Assembly (NCBI GenBank): GCA_951213105.1
Contig: OX578136.1
Span: 70,906,230-70,970,229 of the forward strand
Source of the DNA: Amaurobius ferox
Taxonomy: Eukaryota > Arthropoda > Arachnida > Araneae > Amaurobiidae
Reading direction: 5' to 3'
Length of the DNA: 64,000 nt
The position numbers and the translations under genes are program-made. Shown one piece after another: positions 1 to 13,314 of this stretch. Numbering within the stretch: the stretch's first letter is position 1; each line of letters starts with the position of its first letter. The notes under the pieces were generated by a model. It was given only the letters and a program-made list of their open reading frames with translations. It was not told the DNA's origin and searched no databases.

Positions 1-240
1 GAAAATCGATGTTTTTTGAGAAATTGCTTCTGAATATTTTGAACAGTTCAAGTTTGTTTCAATTTAGGCGGCTTGATCTCTGTGTGCACTGTGCATGTGA
101 TGATTAATTGCACAATATTTTTAGAAGAATAATATTTACACTAAGCTTATGGCATTCAAGAAAATGCCAAAATTTCTTTGCACTCTAACATTTTCCACAA
201 GTTGAAAAGCCTAAGGAAAATTATGTCATCCATCGAATAG

Positions 241-1170
241 AAAAAAAAATCTGATGTGGGCGACACATGACTTTCCTTATATAATATAATGAATTTACTA
301 CTTTTACATTAGAAAGATAGGTTGTTCTTATAGAAGATAATAATATTACTTCCAAGAAATTGAATTTTCGACAATTAGTCGTCATTTTCATTCATTTAGC
401 GTGATTTTTATCCATTTGGCGAGATTTTCGTTAATTTGGCAACATTTCAAAAACTCGCCAAGTTGGCGACATTCCGCTAAAATCGTCGCCAAAATCTCGC
501 CAAGCGTTATGGACGAAGAAATAAGTTATTCTTACAGCAGATAAATGACTATTGGCGTACAAATATAAAAGTATTACACAAAGCATCTTTTTTCATGAAT
601 GGAACGAGCTAGATCCACGAGAATGATGTCATCTAATTTATCGCATGGTATTACATATGAAAAGTGAACATGTTTCTCAATAGGAAATTTTTTTTTTATT
701 TTATATGACTTTTTGATAATTTTTTTGAAAAATGTGCAATATCTCGAGAACGGTTCATGTTAGCGTTCTAAAATTTATGTCAATCGTTTTCTAATGAAAA
801 ATTACATAAGAAATGTCTATTTTCGTAACTTTATCAGTGGTTTTGATTTTTTGACGATTTTTTCAAAATTTCATTCGAAAATTTAGGGGGGGGGGGTTCT
901 GTATAATCGATTGCGTATAGAGCAATAGGCTTCCAGTGTTTACGGATTGTGATTTTTGTACCAAATTTGGTTCGAATCGGCCCATTCGTTCGTCAGTTAT
1001 CGTCTCCACAGACTCACTGACACACACACACACACAGACATCACTTCATAAATTTTTGATTCGTGATCAGGGATGCTTGAAACGTGCTCTCCCGTCGAAA
1101 ACTCGAAATCGAATTTTCGACCCCGTCACAATTCTTTCCTTATACATTATGTATATAAGGAAAGTAATAA
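241..1170 (-). mobile_element. Family H repeat, copy A (Helentron/HINE-like)
   Basis: Full-length minus-strand copy of a repeat found six times near full length in this window. In element orientation it starts with TTACTTTCCTTATATACAT, which forms a short palindrome with the following AATGTATAAGGAAAG. It then has an internal GT microsatellite (seen here as CA near 1020-1037), a conserved middle, a 3' part rich in GGCGA/TCGCC inverted motifs, a subterminal TATATAAGGAAAG that inverts the 5' end, and a terminal hairpin (ATGTG-loop-CACAT) followed by a T run. This layout resembles Helentron-associated interspersed elements (subterminal inverted repeats, central microsatellite, 3' hairpin). The class is inference; the repeat family is seen directly. 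An ORF starting MFTDCDFC inside it recurs only because the repeat recurs. Confidence 0.75.
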
Positions 1171-1452
1171 AGTTTCAATCAGCATGGGAATTAGGATTTC
1201 AACATAACTGGTTGATTTGCTCTTACAGGTTCATGGATCAGTTATGTGACTCAGTAAGGAAACACTGTTATTATTTCTGCACTTCATAAATGTGTATATC
1301 CCTGTTCTAAATTTAAGATTTGTTGAAACATGCTTAAGTCAACATAAAAGATGGTTTCAACAGATGATACTGAGCTGTCACCTTAAGCCATAAAAGTTTA
1401 TTCACTTTCATGTATATATTCTTCGAACACAGGAGTTAAATTATATAACAGA

Positions 1453-1576
<124 letters not shown>

Positions 1577-1669
1577 CAGTAGATTGCATTTCTATATTAG
1601 AAATATATTATTGATAACGTTTATTTATAAAATTCGAATTAATATTTTTTATGTCTACAAAAATTTCCC

Positions 1670-1673
<4 letters not shown>

Positions 1674-1762
<89 letters not shown>

Positions 1763-1783
1763 CATAGATATATGTATATATAT
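1674..1783. repeat. Compound (CA)n-(TA)n microsatellite
   Basis: About 30 bp of CA repeats run directly into about 50 bp of TA repeats, then a degenerate TATG/TACATAGA tail. Open frames across this tract encode only TH and YI dipeptide repeats and are not genes. Confidence 0.95.
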
Positions 1784-3526
1784 AACTGTTAGGTTCTGTT
1801 CCATTACTGATAAAATAAATATGCAAAAATTAAATCTTCTAGATCAATGGTGGACTCTTGGATGTTTGGAGGGACGCAAACATTATAGATAATTATTATA
1901 TAGATACTTTTACTTTTAAAAAATATAATTACTAAACGGACCCCTAAAATATAATTACAGCATAATCCTATAGAAAGTGATATTAGTTGGCATTTACAAC
2001 TTGACCCCATAAATACTTATAATTATGATGTGTTTCTTTCAAAACGTATTTATTTTATGAACACCTAACAAAACTGAGATTAGGTTGTATCTACTGCACA
2101 AACGCTGAACAAACTCGTGATTCGATTTTAATTGCTATCCCTTTTCAACCAAAACATAATTTCTCTACGGCCATCTAACTCGTGGTAATGTAACAGAAAC
2201 CAAACAGAAAGGCTGATAGTATTTTTACCAAGTAATCAAGCATATACTAACTTAAAAACAGTAACAGATTAGAAGTATTATATATTAGGTTTTTTTTAAC
2301 CCCCACAGAATTTAAACACGCACTGAAATACTGATAACAAAATTTGTAGCGAGAAATGTAATTTCATGTTGGAGATTTAACTTTATGGTTTCGATTTACG
2401 ATCATTTAAAGTTAGTTTACACCACATTTATTACAAACACTGTTTTCCATAAAAGCATTTTTACGAAAAATGTATTTCTATAATGGTAAACAGAACGGCT
2501 AAAACATGTTACCATAATTTCGGATTATGTATTCAACAGGACATATTTCTGCAATAAATAAATGGTATTTAGTTTTGCTTAAAAGGCTGAAAGTTTCAAA
2601 AACGCATTTAAAAAGGATTTCTTTAAAAGAGAGTGTTCTTCCAGGCACGTGAAAGTGAAACGTTCTTTCATGCCATTAAACCGTTCATACTGAACACTTC
2701 ACGCATCAATCCTTGATGGATAGTGTTTTACTTTTGTTCAGCCGTGCAATTTTGTATATGTTCAATTTTTTGAATAATATGTCAATATTAAGCTTGAGCT
2801 TGAATTTTAAAGAATGTAATTTTAGAAGTTAAACATGGTAAAGCAGTGTACAGGATCGAAGAGATGAAGGCGAGGGGGGAGGAGGGTTGTCCGGGGTTTG
2901 GCCTGCTCAAATGGAATAGCAGGGGCTCGACTTGGACTTACAGGAAATATTTTTTAATGAGTAGTGCCGAAGGTGTATTCAATTTTCAAAAATATTTATA
3001 TTTTTTTTTGTAAATATCAAGTTTTGTGACATTTAAATCAAATTTAATCCAAGTAGAATGTTAACGGTTAAAATAAAAATGTATATGAGCAATTATTCAA
3101 GTAATCATCCTGAGTAATTATTCAAGTATTTTGTTCTAAATCACTTATCGTTATCACATTAAATGACTTATCGTTATTTTATTTTCCCAGACCCCATATT
3201 GCAACAATTTATTTATAGAATTAAGTTGAAATACTTTCTGCCTTGTAAATTAAGTTAACTTATGTTTGTTACTAATACATTTCTAGCTGTTATTCGAAAA
3301 TAAATTTACAGTCTATATCTTACGTCAATTAGAACTATTGTAATTTAGTATTGAATTAAATCCGGTAAAAAAACTCAATGCTTCAAATATAAAATCAATT
3401 GGACTCAACTCGATTCTCTAATAGCAGAATTTATTTAATTTTTTCAAATTTTACAAGAAAAATCGGTACTGATTACAATAACAACTTGTTACCCTTCATT
3501 TTATCAGGCTTGAAATAATCTTCCGA
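1784..3526. other. AT-rich spacer without recognised gene
   Basis: I see no gene, tandem array or clear element here. A purine-rich, G-rich patch (about 2860-2945) stands out from the AT-rich background but has no convincing open frame. Confidence 0.5.
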
Positions 3527-3800
3527 TTAATACTATACTTGACAATGTACCCCCACCTGAGGGCTAACTTGCCCTACAAGTAGGGCTACTGACTTTAATA
3601 ATAAAAAAAAATGTATCCCGGCTATATTCACAACAATGATTGAAACTATGAAGTCTTGTGATCAATGAGCCATCAATAAATAAATCCTTGTATGCATGAG
3701 TATGACAAAGTTTGTCCTATACTGCCGTGTTAAAAAAATATAAAATACTGAGTAAAATTAAAAGTTTTCGCTCGAATTTAAACAATTCTTAGTTCTAAAT
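3527..3800 (+). repeat. Dispersed repeat R2, copy 1
   Basis: Shares ordered blocks with the repeat at about 11622-12625: ACTATACTTGACAATRTACC, then ACAATNRTTGAAACT, then AATATAAAATAYKGARTAAA, and TTTTCGCTCGAATT. The copies are diverged, so the family is old. No coding capacity is visible. It provides the uninterrupted version of the site into which an M element inserted at 11687. Confidence 0.6.
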
Positions 3801-5150
3801 TTGTTATAGGTGACGCTACAGTATTGGGTTATGCCTGTCTTTCACCTATTTTATGTTCGGCCAGCATAATCTAGCTCTCATTTGGGTGTTCGGGTCCAGA
3901 GCTTGACGCTGAAGAAAGAAATTCTAAATATCTACAAAATGTATCTCTGCTTACGTAACATTACTTACTACGTTGTAATTAGTTCATTATCTAGTTTGCA
4001 TAAATTCGCTGTGTAAAAATTAATCTGCACTAACTTCCATTTTGATAGTTATATTTTAATCCGAATTAAATCAGATTCTAAATATTCCCGGAGCGCAAAT
4101 TTTATACCTTCCGAAATAGTTTGCAAATTCCAATTACCTCTTTCCGAGTCGTTCAGAGAATTTATTAGCATAAGAATTCAAACTTTTCCGCCTTAAGCCC
4201 AACAGGTGTATTTTCGCGACTTTTCATAATATATTTGTGAATAGTAGAAATGATATGTTTGTCAAAAGTATCATAAACTGCTGCCGGAAAACTCATACTG
4301 TTTAGTCGCCATATTTAACCACTTTTGCAATGGGCCTATATTTGTTGAAAATTTTATCTGCAATAAAATCTACTTGTAAATAAAATCTACTTGTAAAATC
4401 TACTTGTAAATAAAATCTACTTGTAAAATCTACTTGTAAATATTTTTGTATTAAATATCCTATGTTAATAGAAAGTATTTACGAATGGATATTTCGAATT
4501 GATGTTTCAGTGATATTTATAATATAAAGTATGCCGTGATAAATATTCTTATTAGTCTATTAAGCATACGACTTTACAGGCTTTAAAAAACTTTGTGAAT
4601 TTTTTTAGCATTTACTGTGAGGTGAAAGATATCCCTGACAATGATTGGATATTTCCTTAAATATAAAGTTTTTGAAATTTTTAATTTCAAATATCAGCAG
4701 TTTTAACCTTCCAAAACCGATTTTTTAAATGTAATTTAAAAAAATTATATTGCACATTCAGGAGTGCTTTAAAGGAAACCGCATCAAAATAGGAAGCAAT
4801 GAAAGCGTGTGATAAAAAGTTTATTTGGTTACAATGCGATTTCCTGCAGTGGGACTGGATATAATTTTCTTAACATTATACTATAAACTTTTAGGGTAAT
4901 CATTAAGGTAATTAGTGACGTCACGGTGTAAAGGCGTCACAGCATTTACTTTAAGTAGTTCTTTTATGAATAATTTCTATGCATTTTACCCTCCCCTCAA
5001 ACCAAGGCTGGTTCATCAGGTTATTTTCAATTTGAGAGGGTAACATTCAAGAATGTTTCTATAGTTCAGTAAATAACACAATATGTTACATGTATGTAAA
5101 TCCAAACATGGTAAAATAATTCTTAGTGTAGTTCAGTACTTTGATATAAC
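3801..5150. other. AT-rich spacer with a short tandem repeat
   Basis: No gene recognised. Around 4365-4441 there is a short tandem array built from AAAATCTACTTGTAAAT and a shorter AATCTACTTGTA variant, alternating about five times. The rest is unassigned. Confidence 0.5.
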
Positions 5151-5345
5151 TTCGTTAATAATTAAATATTTCTACATATATGTCGCTCGAATGACAAATC
5201 CCCGTTAAATGTAACTCTTTGATTCGAGGAGATAAATCTAGTAACTGTTTCTGTGAGGTGATCGACATTTAATTTCTGTTTACTATTTAAGTGGCATTAT
5301 CGGTCGCTACTAACGAGAACTGTGAGACGCATGACTGTAATATAA
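5151..5345 (+). repeat. Possible 5' part of dispersed repeat R3
   Basis: Begins with the TAATTAAATATTTCTAC block that opens the other R3 copies. Only the first part resembles them, so the assignment is weak. Confidence 0.3.
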
Positions 5346-5959
5346 AGTAATACCTTCTACTAGTTATCTAAATTAAATAATTACTTTATACAGTTTACTG
5401 AAAAAAGTTTCTTTAAGTTAAATCAACAACACTATATGAATGTATGAAGGTCATTTGATATTGCAGGGTGCTGATGAAAATTCTAGTAATATACGATCAA
5501 TATTAAGACGTATTTAAAATTTTATGGACGTGTTTCAGTTGAAAATTTCCAATTTAGACTTTTAGAGTGTTAATCAAAAGAAAGTCTGGTTGCGTAAACG
5601 GAATACGTTTAATTTTTAATACTAATACTACATAATTATTTAATATTACATAATCATTTTAACATTTCCTATCATATGTAGTATATATAAAGTGTTGTGT
5701 AAATTAATCGAAATAAAATTCTGATTTTAATTCTTTTCATTCGATTAAATTTCTCATGCTGAAATGTGTTCCAACATAAGCAATTTTGTATCTGTGCAGG
5801 AGTTTAACAACCACTGTAACTATATTAGTTGGCAAATTACCAATGTCATATGAGCATTTTATTTGACTGATACATCATCCGGTATTGCAGTAATATTTTC
5901 AAAACTTTCATGCTGAACCTGTCATTAAAATAAAAACACACAGGTTGTTAATCTACACG

Positions 5960-6135
5960 GCCACAAATCTAGAACCCAGAGCGATATAGCTAAAAATGTC
6001 GGCGTCAGTCAGTCTCAAAATTGCCCGAAATGTGATGAAAAAAAACCCGAATTAATTTCTCCGCATTGAAAAGGCAAATGTGTCGATATTACTGAGAGGA
6101 AATGTGACGATATCATGCATATTGACACAAGTTAA
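5960..6135 (+). pseudogene. Relic of Tc1-like transposase DNA-binding domain
   Basis: A reading frame of about 58 codons contains SDIAKNVGVSQSQ followed about 25 residues later by SPH, a stop, then KGKC and ERKCDDI. This order matches the helix-turn-helix part of Tc1/Tc3-like transposases (IA..VGVSQS, then a basic RKGKCGRK..T..DD stretch). The stop sits where an arginine is expected, and a CGA-to-TGA transition would explain it. No downstream DDE catalytic domain or terminal inverted repeat was found, so this is a short dead fragment. The resemblance is from family knowledge, not a search. Confidence 0.45.
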
Positions 6136-7604
6136 CGTGGAATTTATTGTAAAACTTGACTTAAATAAACATTTCTCATTTCATTGTGATTGGTTCAATT
6201 AATTTGTATAAAAGTGTAGTACATGAAAGTATTGGAATGAGGTAGAATTAAAGTTTTCAATGGATTCAAATATTTTGGGCAGAACCGTTTTCGTACATAA
6301 ACAAAGTAGACAAGTGCTGGAGATCGCAAAGCTTTAGGGACCTCCTCCCTCTTCCGTATTCAATATACACTTTTTACTGTAAAAGTTGCATCGAGGCTCT
6401 TGAAATTACTTTTCTCTGGGACTTTTAGAAGGATAGCGGCGGTTGTGGTTTTCGGGTTAGAACACAAGACTAGAACAAATCGTTTTTACTTAAAGTCTAC
6501 ATGTATATTGTTGCGAATGTGCGATATTCCCTTTGGAACATAATCTGTCGTCTGTCTCGAAGGCCAGGAGTAGACAACACAGTCCGTGAAGTCATCATGA
6601 CGTAAACCCAGGGTTTCCAGGATTTATCATATAGAAGAAGGGTTGCTAGATTTGAAGATTTATCTCCAATTTGGCGACATTAGGCGATTTCTGAAAGGTT
6701 CCAGAAACTTCTCGATAAAACGATTATTCTTTGAGATATAAAGATCTCCAGAAATTTCTATGGAGATACTATAAATAGAAGTCATCACTGAATCGGAGAT
6801 TTCAGTTGACGAGCTGACAATATATGAGCTACAGTGCACTGTGACTTTTGTCAAAATTTTCAGAATGGTAGCAGTTGTTTTGTGAAATTATTTTCGCTAA
6901 TATTTTGAGGAATATTATCATTTATTGTGTGAAATTAGTGGAGCATTTAAGTACTGTTTGATTGTATATTGTTCCTGTTTACTTTGTCCTTGTGAATAAG
7001 CCTAAGTTATCCAGAAAGTTCTTTTTCCCTGTGTATATACCCGCGATTCTAGACGATACGTCAGTACCAATATGTATGTGCCAGTCCGCGTCCCTATATG
7101 TATGCGACTGATTAATATATTTTTCTGTGCATTGTATGTATGTAGCTGAATAGACATTTACAGCGTACATCAGAAATTTTATATGTCATGCACAAAATTT
7201 ATTGCTTCACATTTCATTGTTGCCATAGAGGTGCGAGAAGTGTACTGCAGCTAGCCAAATATATCTTTTTGAGATAAACAGAGCTACCGATAAGTTTACC
7301 GATGTCATTCAGATGTTTAGAACGCGAGTTATTAAACCCAGTCATTCTGTTTCTTGAAACCAACGTAACTATAACTCATAAACCTGAAACAAACACAAAT
7401 ATGCACTACTAAAACATATTTAAGTTCTGTGCTTGTATAACCCAGATGAAAGTATTGAATTTTAAAAACACTAAATTTCAACGGCGAACAAATCAATTTC
7501 ACTAAATTTTAAAATGCTTTATACATGACCATATCCATCTAACGCTCTTTGTGTATCGATCTGTATCTGGTATCGATTTATATCTATATCGATCTATAAT
7601 TATT
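6136..7604. other. AT-rich spacer without recognised gene
   Basis: No gene or clear repeat. The small open frames at 6660-6854 and 6979-7170 have no recognisable motif and are probably chance. Confidence 0.45.
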
Positions 7605-8500
7605 GCCCTTGCACACAAAGTTGTAATGCATAAGGGAAGTGTTGTAAAGAGGTGGGAAATTAGAATTCAAGTTATCGATTTATTTGCACGCTTGAAGCAT
7701 CTTTGAACTTGAACCAACTGCATTTGATGTGATGTATGTGTATGTTAGAAATGAATGAAGAGTGTCGAAAAAATATTTGGTACTATTAATTTAAACAGTA
7801 AAAACTAGAGTCATATTGATTTTAAACGGAAGAAGTTCTGTACCGAAGTGGTGTTGTTTGATGGATAGGCATAACATAATTCCCCAGGGCTCACAAAAAC
7901 TATGGGTATAACCTGCTTTTGAACTTTAACAACGTATGATTAACTTCATTCTCGTTGACAGCGTATTGCACTTTCTAACACCTCGATATGTCCACTTTAG
8001 GGACATATGAATATGAATAGCGACCATCTTATAGTTTACCCTAAATTGCAAGACATCAAGATACGACTTCTATCCATCTTTGACGCATTGTCTCTTTGTT
8101 GGACTGCAAGGCTCAGCATGCTTGAAAGAATAGTATTGGTCGTAGGATGCAAAAGTGATTTCAAACGCTAGCAAACGAAAGTCTCCCAAATTTTAAATTG
8201 AATTTTTTGAAAATAAAAGAAAAATTCATGAAAAATCATGATATTCAATAATGCTAAATAAATAATATTTTATAGTTAATTTTTCATTAGAAAACGCATA
8301 TTACAATCTTTAGAACGCCAGCATGAACAGTTCTTGAAATTTAGTAGGTTTTTAAACTGCATTTATAGAAAAGAAAAGAAAAGCACTGAAAATTTAAAAG
8401 TAGCAAGTATCGTTAAATATGTTCACTTTCCATGTACAATATAATATACGAAAAATCATCTATTAACATCATTTTCGGAGATGCAGCTCGTTCCATTTAC
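7605..8500 (+). mobile_element. Old, degenerate family H copy
   Basis: Weak but collinear matches to family H. Near 7626 there is AATGCATAAGGGAAGTGTTGT followed by a CGCTTGAAGCATC block. Near 8280 there is TTTTTCATTAGAAAACG, then TTTAGAACGCCAGCATGAAC, then GCAGCTCGTTCCATTTACG near 8482. Both ends are eroded and the 3' hairpin region is missing. It is much more diverged than the six near-full copies, indicating an older burst. Confidence 0.5.
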
Positions 8501-9594
8501 GGGAGAAAGAGATTTCTGCGATCGTTTTGTATTTTAAAGACGAACAATTCACAAATTGTCATTTTTAGATTTTGTACCTTAGTATGAATTCAGCTGAGTA
8601 TGAAGTCATTTTGCTTTGAACAATAACATCACTAAAGGTAATAAATTTCAATTTACACGTCGTTAATTCAGTGGCAATAACATTGTATGGCTGTATTTAT
8701 TTAAACGCATATTAGAAGATTATTGTCATGGTATCGATGCTCCGTTTTCCAAATTAGATAATTAAATGTTAAATGCAATAGGTAAGAAGATGAAATTTTG
8801 TAATATCTGAAATTGCACGCAGAAATGCAGAATCACAATTTCAATTATTAAAACGAAATGTAACTGGGCGAAACGCCCCCTTTTAAAACGCGATTGTTCA
8901 CTACGTTCCATACCAATAACAATTAAACAACTTTTAGACAGCTAATCAAAGCGTGTGCATTTGCATGTATTGTTATTTAAACGTACTATATTAAATACAT
9001 TTCATCGATTTAAATGTGTTACCTTGATTTCATTCTTTTCCTGTATTTTAATCTGTTTCATTTGATATTCAAATTATAAAAACTTATATGTTATTCTGTA
9101 TTAGGATCCTCAAATTTTGAAATTAATTTTTTATACTTCCAATTTCATGATTATTTGTAAAATAATGTTTTAATTTGATATCTTTCCCAACTCCCATACT
9201 TTATTTGCGTCTATTCAAAGCCTGGCTTTTAGCTAGCAAATATTATTTCCCATTAATAAATACTGTTTAATATATGGATTTAGCTGATGATTGCAATTTT
9301 TTCAATTGCTAATTCAGATTTGTGCAAATTTTAACTTAATTTAGGGCTTTGAAATCTTGTTACATGTTGTCATCAAGAAAGTAGTAAAGTTTTATGTACA
9401 ATTCTATGCTAAAAGTATGGTGTCGTAGAATTTGTACATTATGATTTTGATGAAGAAGTAAGGTCATTGCAATATAGGGAATATTATGTTCAGTCTATAT
9501 CACAATCTTCAGTATTTATACATTGCGAGACTTGCTGTGGGAATTTCTACATGCTACAAGAATCAGAAATTTCTATTAATTCATCCTGATCAAC
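8501..9594. other. AT-rich spacer without recognised gene
   Basis: Nothing identifiable beyond AT-rich unique-looking sequence. Confidence 0.45.
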
Positions 9595-9845
9595 CGAAGT
9601 AGATTCATTTAGTTACTTTTAGTTGCTGCGCGAATTTTCTTTTTGAAATTTAAAATAGAGTCAGTCTTTATTAACGATATGAGCGAGAGGTCTGATTCAA
9701 ATACGAAAAGATGCCATTCGTTAAATAAATAATAAATAATGTACGCACTGATTCTTACTGAAAAGGCTTTTGTATCCTGAACCAGTCAGTAAGACTTAAT
9801 TTGTGAGGATTATATGGCTAACTAGTGTTATGTATAAATATTCGA
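9595..9845 (+). repeat. Dispersed repeat R3, partial copy
   Basis: Shares the block TGAAAAGGCTTTTGTATC followed by a cytosine/adenine-rich stretch, GGATTATATGG and CTAGTGTTA with the copies near 13.3, 15.4 and 23.5 kb. Diverged and non-coding. Confidence 0.4.
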
Positions 9846-9929
9846 GCATAAATGGGAGATATTTTGAAGTATTTACGTTTAAAATACATTTACTTTAATC
9901 AAAGAGCGAAAACTACTCTTGGTATAATA

Positions 9930-10015
9930 TGTTTATTATACCAAGTTATATGTTATTTAAATATATGTTATTTAAATAATGTAGGTTATATGTTATTTAA
10001 ATAATATGTTTTTAA
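9930..10015 (+). repeat. Short tandem repeat, TATGTTATTTAAATA unit
   Basis: About three to four imperfect copies of TTATATGTTATTTAAATA. Confidence 0.6.
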
Positions 10016-10271
10016 TTATCGATATCATTAATGTAATATTTTCAAAATATGTATAGTCTATATAACCTTTGATTATTATTTCACTAAATTTACGTTCTAA
10101 ATTATGTTTTACTTTACATTTACATCTTATGACTGGTTCCGTTATTTAGACACCGAGCCAAGTAATACTTCTGAGTTCCTACAGTTTGACAAAATAAAAT
10201 TTCGGTTCGTGAAAGAGAGAATCAGATTGCTTAAATGTTGAGGCGCTGTCAGCGTGAGTATTCGAAGGTTC

Positions 10272-10400
10272 CAAGTCAGTCCAAGTCATGAGATACTAGT
10301 CATGAGATACTAGTCATGAGATACTAGTGAGTAGAATAATCCAAGAGACAGTAGTGAGTAGTATATTCCAAGTCATGAGATACTAGTGAGTAGTATAACG
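10272..10400 (+). repeat. Tandem repeat with CATGAGATACTAGT unit
   Basis: Three back-to-back copies of a 15 bp unit containing CATGAGATACTAGT, then a longer partial duplication (GAGTAGTATA and CCAAGTCATGAGATACTAGT reused). Confidence 0.75.
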
Positions 10401-11621
10401 ACGCTCGGAAAGATCTAGTACTCGATAGTGTTCTAGGACATATCTAGATGTCCGTTGATGGAGTTTGGTAAGCATCAGCTATTTGTATTCTAATCTGAAT
10501 TTAGAGCAACATTATTTATATCACCAATTCCCGAGTTAACTTTAAATCGAGGCTTTAAGTTACAATACGACAAAATACAATACGACGTGCAATCTGGCTG
10601 TTGTATATGTATAAATCTGTTATACAGTCAGCTGCTGTACATTATTTGTGTTTACAATAAATAATTTCATTTGAGCTCTTAAGACTGTGTGTTAACCCTG
10701 GGCCGTGAGGTAACTAAGTAATTTAATATCAAGATTGGGAGTTATGTTAGTTTGATCTGGTAGTTTATAAAACTCCCGCTACATACTCCATTCTGACCAT
10801 CGAGTATAGGTAAGACTTTACAAATAGTTTTGTAATAAAACTATATAATGAGAACTGAATCTCTTCACCGAATCTCTTCACACAGTAGTGTTAAGACAAT
10901 ACCATGTTATACATTCTCTTTGAATTGGTTTCCGACATTTCTCGAAAAAATTGATCTTGGATTTTCTTACTGTGTGACGATTAATAGTAATAAAACAAAA
11001 CATAACTAGTTTTATGCAATAACAAGTTTTTATATAAATGTAACAATTTGTAGACATATTATGCATATATATATAAAGATATTTTGATGACTTTTTGGCA
11101 AATCCTGTATAGGTATTCTTTGCTTCTTCTTTGAGTAAACAAGTGCATATGTTTCAAGTTTCTAAGCCCATGAGTTCCCTAAATGTTAATAAAAGCCCCG
11201 CATTAAAGCTATCAATGAAGTAAAATAGGTCGGATGTTTTTTTTCCTGAAGATTTATTCGAAGTAAATTATAATCATGCTGTTTAGCGAAATTAATCCGA
11301 TTTCATTGAGTAAAATAGAAAATATTGATTTTTTTAGTTTTTAATCTTTCCCGATTTATTATTTTCTCCAAGTACAAAAAAATTAGTATTAAATGGATTG
11401 TGGTTTAACTCGACTTTCTCATTCCAGAATACATTTTTGTAGCTTTTACTTTTTAAAAAAAAATAAAAAAAAATTGTGAATAATCGCTATATATGGGTCC
11501 TAATTATGATTGCAATTATAACGTCGAAAGCCCAGACCATTCGGCTCGTCCAAGGACTTAGAGCAGAGCAATTATAACGTATCATACTTCATTTTAGAGG
11601 TCTCGAAAAAAAATCTGTCGA

Positions 11622-12625
11622 TGATACTATACTTGACAATATACCCCCTGGAGGGATAGAATGACGCACATGTAATAACGTGACTACACAGGGTGTTCCT
11701 AAAAAATCGAAACGCGCTTTAATTCTGTACCTCTTGGAGCTAAGTGGGCAATATAAATTGCGAAAATGTTGAAAGTTAGGAAGGAAATAAGATACGTTAA
11801 TGAAATAATCCTCCCACTAATTTTCAAAAAGTTACACTTTTGAACTTTTTATACCCTTAGACAAATTTGGTCAATCATATTTTTTTTTTAATGGAACAAG
11901 ATCATTAAATAAATATCTCTATCTTTAAAATTGGGCGAGTTATATTTAATTGGAAATTGAACATTGTGGATACGGACCATATATCAAATTGTAAATGTAT
12001 ATTTGTGACATATCACAAAAAAGATAAAACTGGATAAAACTGGAAAAATACATAGGATACCAAACAGCGCAGTGAATACCACTGCTTTATATGATCTCCG
12101 TTTGTGTAATGCTGTATTTAGATACATTTGTGATAAAAAATGTTGACACATATTAACTTATTTTTGATCTAAGCAATTTCCATCGTCAATTTGTTTATGA
12201 TCCCTATTTTTACTGATAAACAGCCTTTCACGTGGTGCGGAGAAGTGGCATACGTCAGAGTTTTTCCTTTATCATAATTCAGTTGACTTTAAAGAAACAG
12301 ATGAAGGGAAATTAATGAAAGGACTATTTTCTTAACGTAGTCTTATTTCCTACCTTACTTTCAACATTTTTGCAATTTACATTGTCCACTTATCTCCAAG
12401 AGGTAAATAATTAAAACGCGTTTTAATATTTTTAGGACACCCTGTATTTTGCAACAATAGTTGAAACTGTTAAATCTCGTAAGCGTTAAGCTGCAAATGA
12501 ATCCTTTTATGCTTGAGCATGTTAAATTAAATTTTGGCCAATGCTGAAATGTTAAGAAAATATAAAATATGGAATAAATTTTTCAGAGTTTTCGCTCGAA
12601 TTAAAAAATTCTATCTAGTTCTAGA
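11622..12625 (+). repeat. Dispersed repeat R2, copy 2, interrupted by element M
   Basis: The left part (ACTATACTTGACAATATACC) and right part (GCAACAATAGTTGAAACT onward through TTTTCGCTCGAATT) match R2 copy 1 but are split by the 758 bp inverted-repeat element at 11687-12444. Downstream is a diverged region with a CAGACAGACAGG motif. Confidence 0.6.
11687..12444. mobile_element. Family M inverted-repeat element (MITE-like), copy 1
   Basis: Starts CACAGGGTGTTCC and ends GGACACCCTG, with TA on both sides (11685-11686 and 12445-12446), fitting a TA target duplication. The terminal inverted repeats are long, over 200 bp: each contains an AAGTGGGCAAT (or its variant) block, AATTGCRAAAATGTTGAAAG, and an ACGTTAATGAAATA-like block. 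There is no transposase frame. The TA target and ends suggest a non-autonomous Tc1/mariner-superfamily element (inference). A second copy lies at 38504-40539. Confidence 0.75.
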
Positions 12626-12629
12626 TTTT

Positions 12630-13314
12630 CTGATAACAAAGCGGGACATAAAGTTTCATGAAAATCCATTACTTTTGTAGCCACCATCTCGTACACAAGA
12701 TATCGAGCATAGGAATATAGACATTCAGACAGACAGGCGGGCATCACCCCAAAAATAGTCAAAACGTGTTCAGAAGACTTTAAACATATATTGCAATAAA
12801 ATCTCAAAATCGAAAATTTTTGTGAAAACAACACTTTCGCAATTCTAAGTATGAGAAAGTAAAAATGTGTTGCTACCGAAATGTTTCTTTTAGTTTCTTT
12901 TTAAAATTTAAGTTCAGTTCAATGTATTTTAAGATTATTTCAATACGAGCCTGTCACTGGAAAATAGATGCAATGCAGTGGGAATTATCCCAGCAGTACT
13001 TTAATTATTTAAACTATTTCTCATTTTCTCAACATAAAGTAACATCACTCCTTCTTTTTACCTCCATGATTATAACATTAAAATTATTTGGCTGCTTGAA
13101 AATATCATAACTCAACAAACTGCAAAATTAAACAAATTTGCAATGCTGTTTGTTCTCAAAAGCACTTTCAGTTTTGTTAATTCACAGTATGTTCATAAAA
13201 CATACAAATTTAAACTGCAAACTAAACTTATAAAATTATTTATATGTGAGAAAGACCTAACAACACCACACCAAGTTTAGTGTTTGATGTATTTTAGTCT
13301 CTAATTAAATATTT
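12630..13314. other. AT-rich spacer without recognised gene
   Basis: Two short open frames on opposite strands (12601-12834 and 12865-13110) show no domain or motif and lie next to decayed R2 sequence. I do not call them genes. Confidence 0.45.

Noticed and set aside
936..1289. Recurring ORF beginning MFTDCDFCTK (also 29744-29950, 38694-38933, 52045-52257)
   Set aside because: It recurs only because family H recurs. It runs into the GT/CA tract, and its end differs in each copy, so there is no sign of protein-level constraint.
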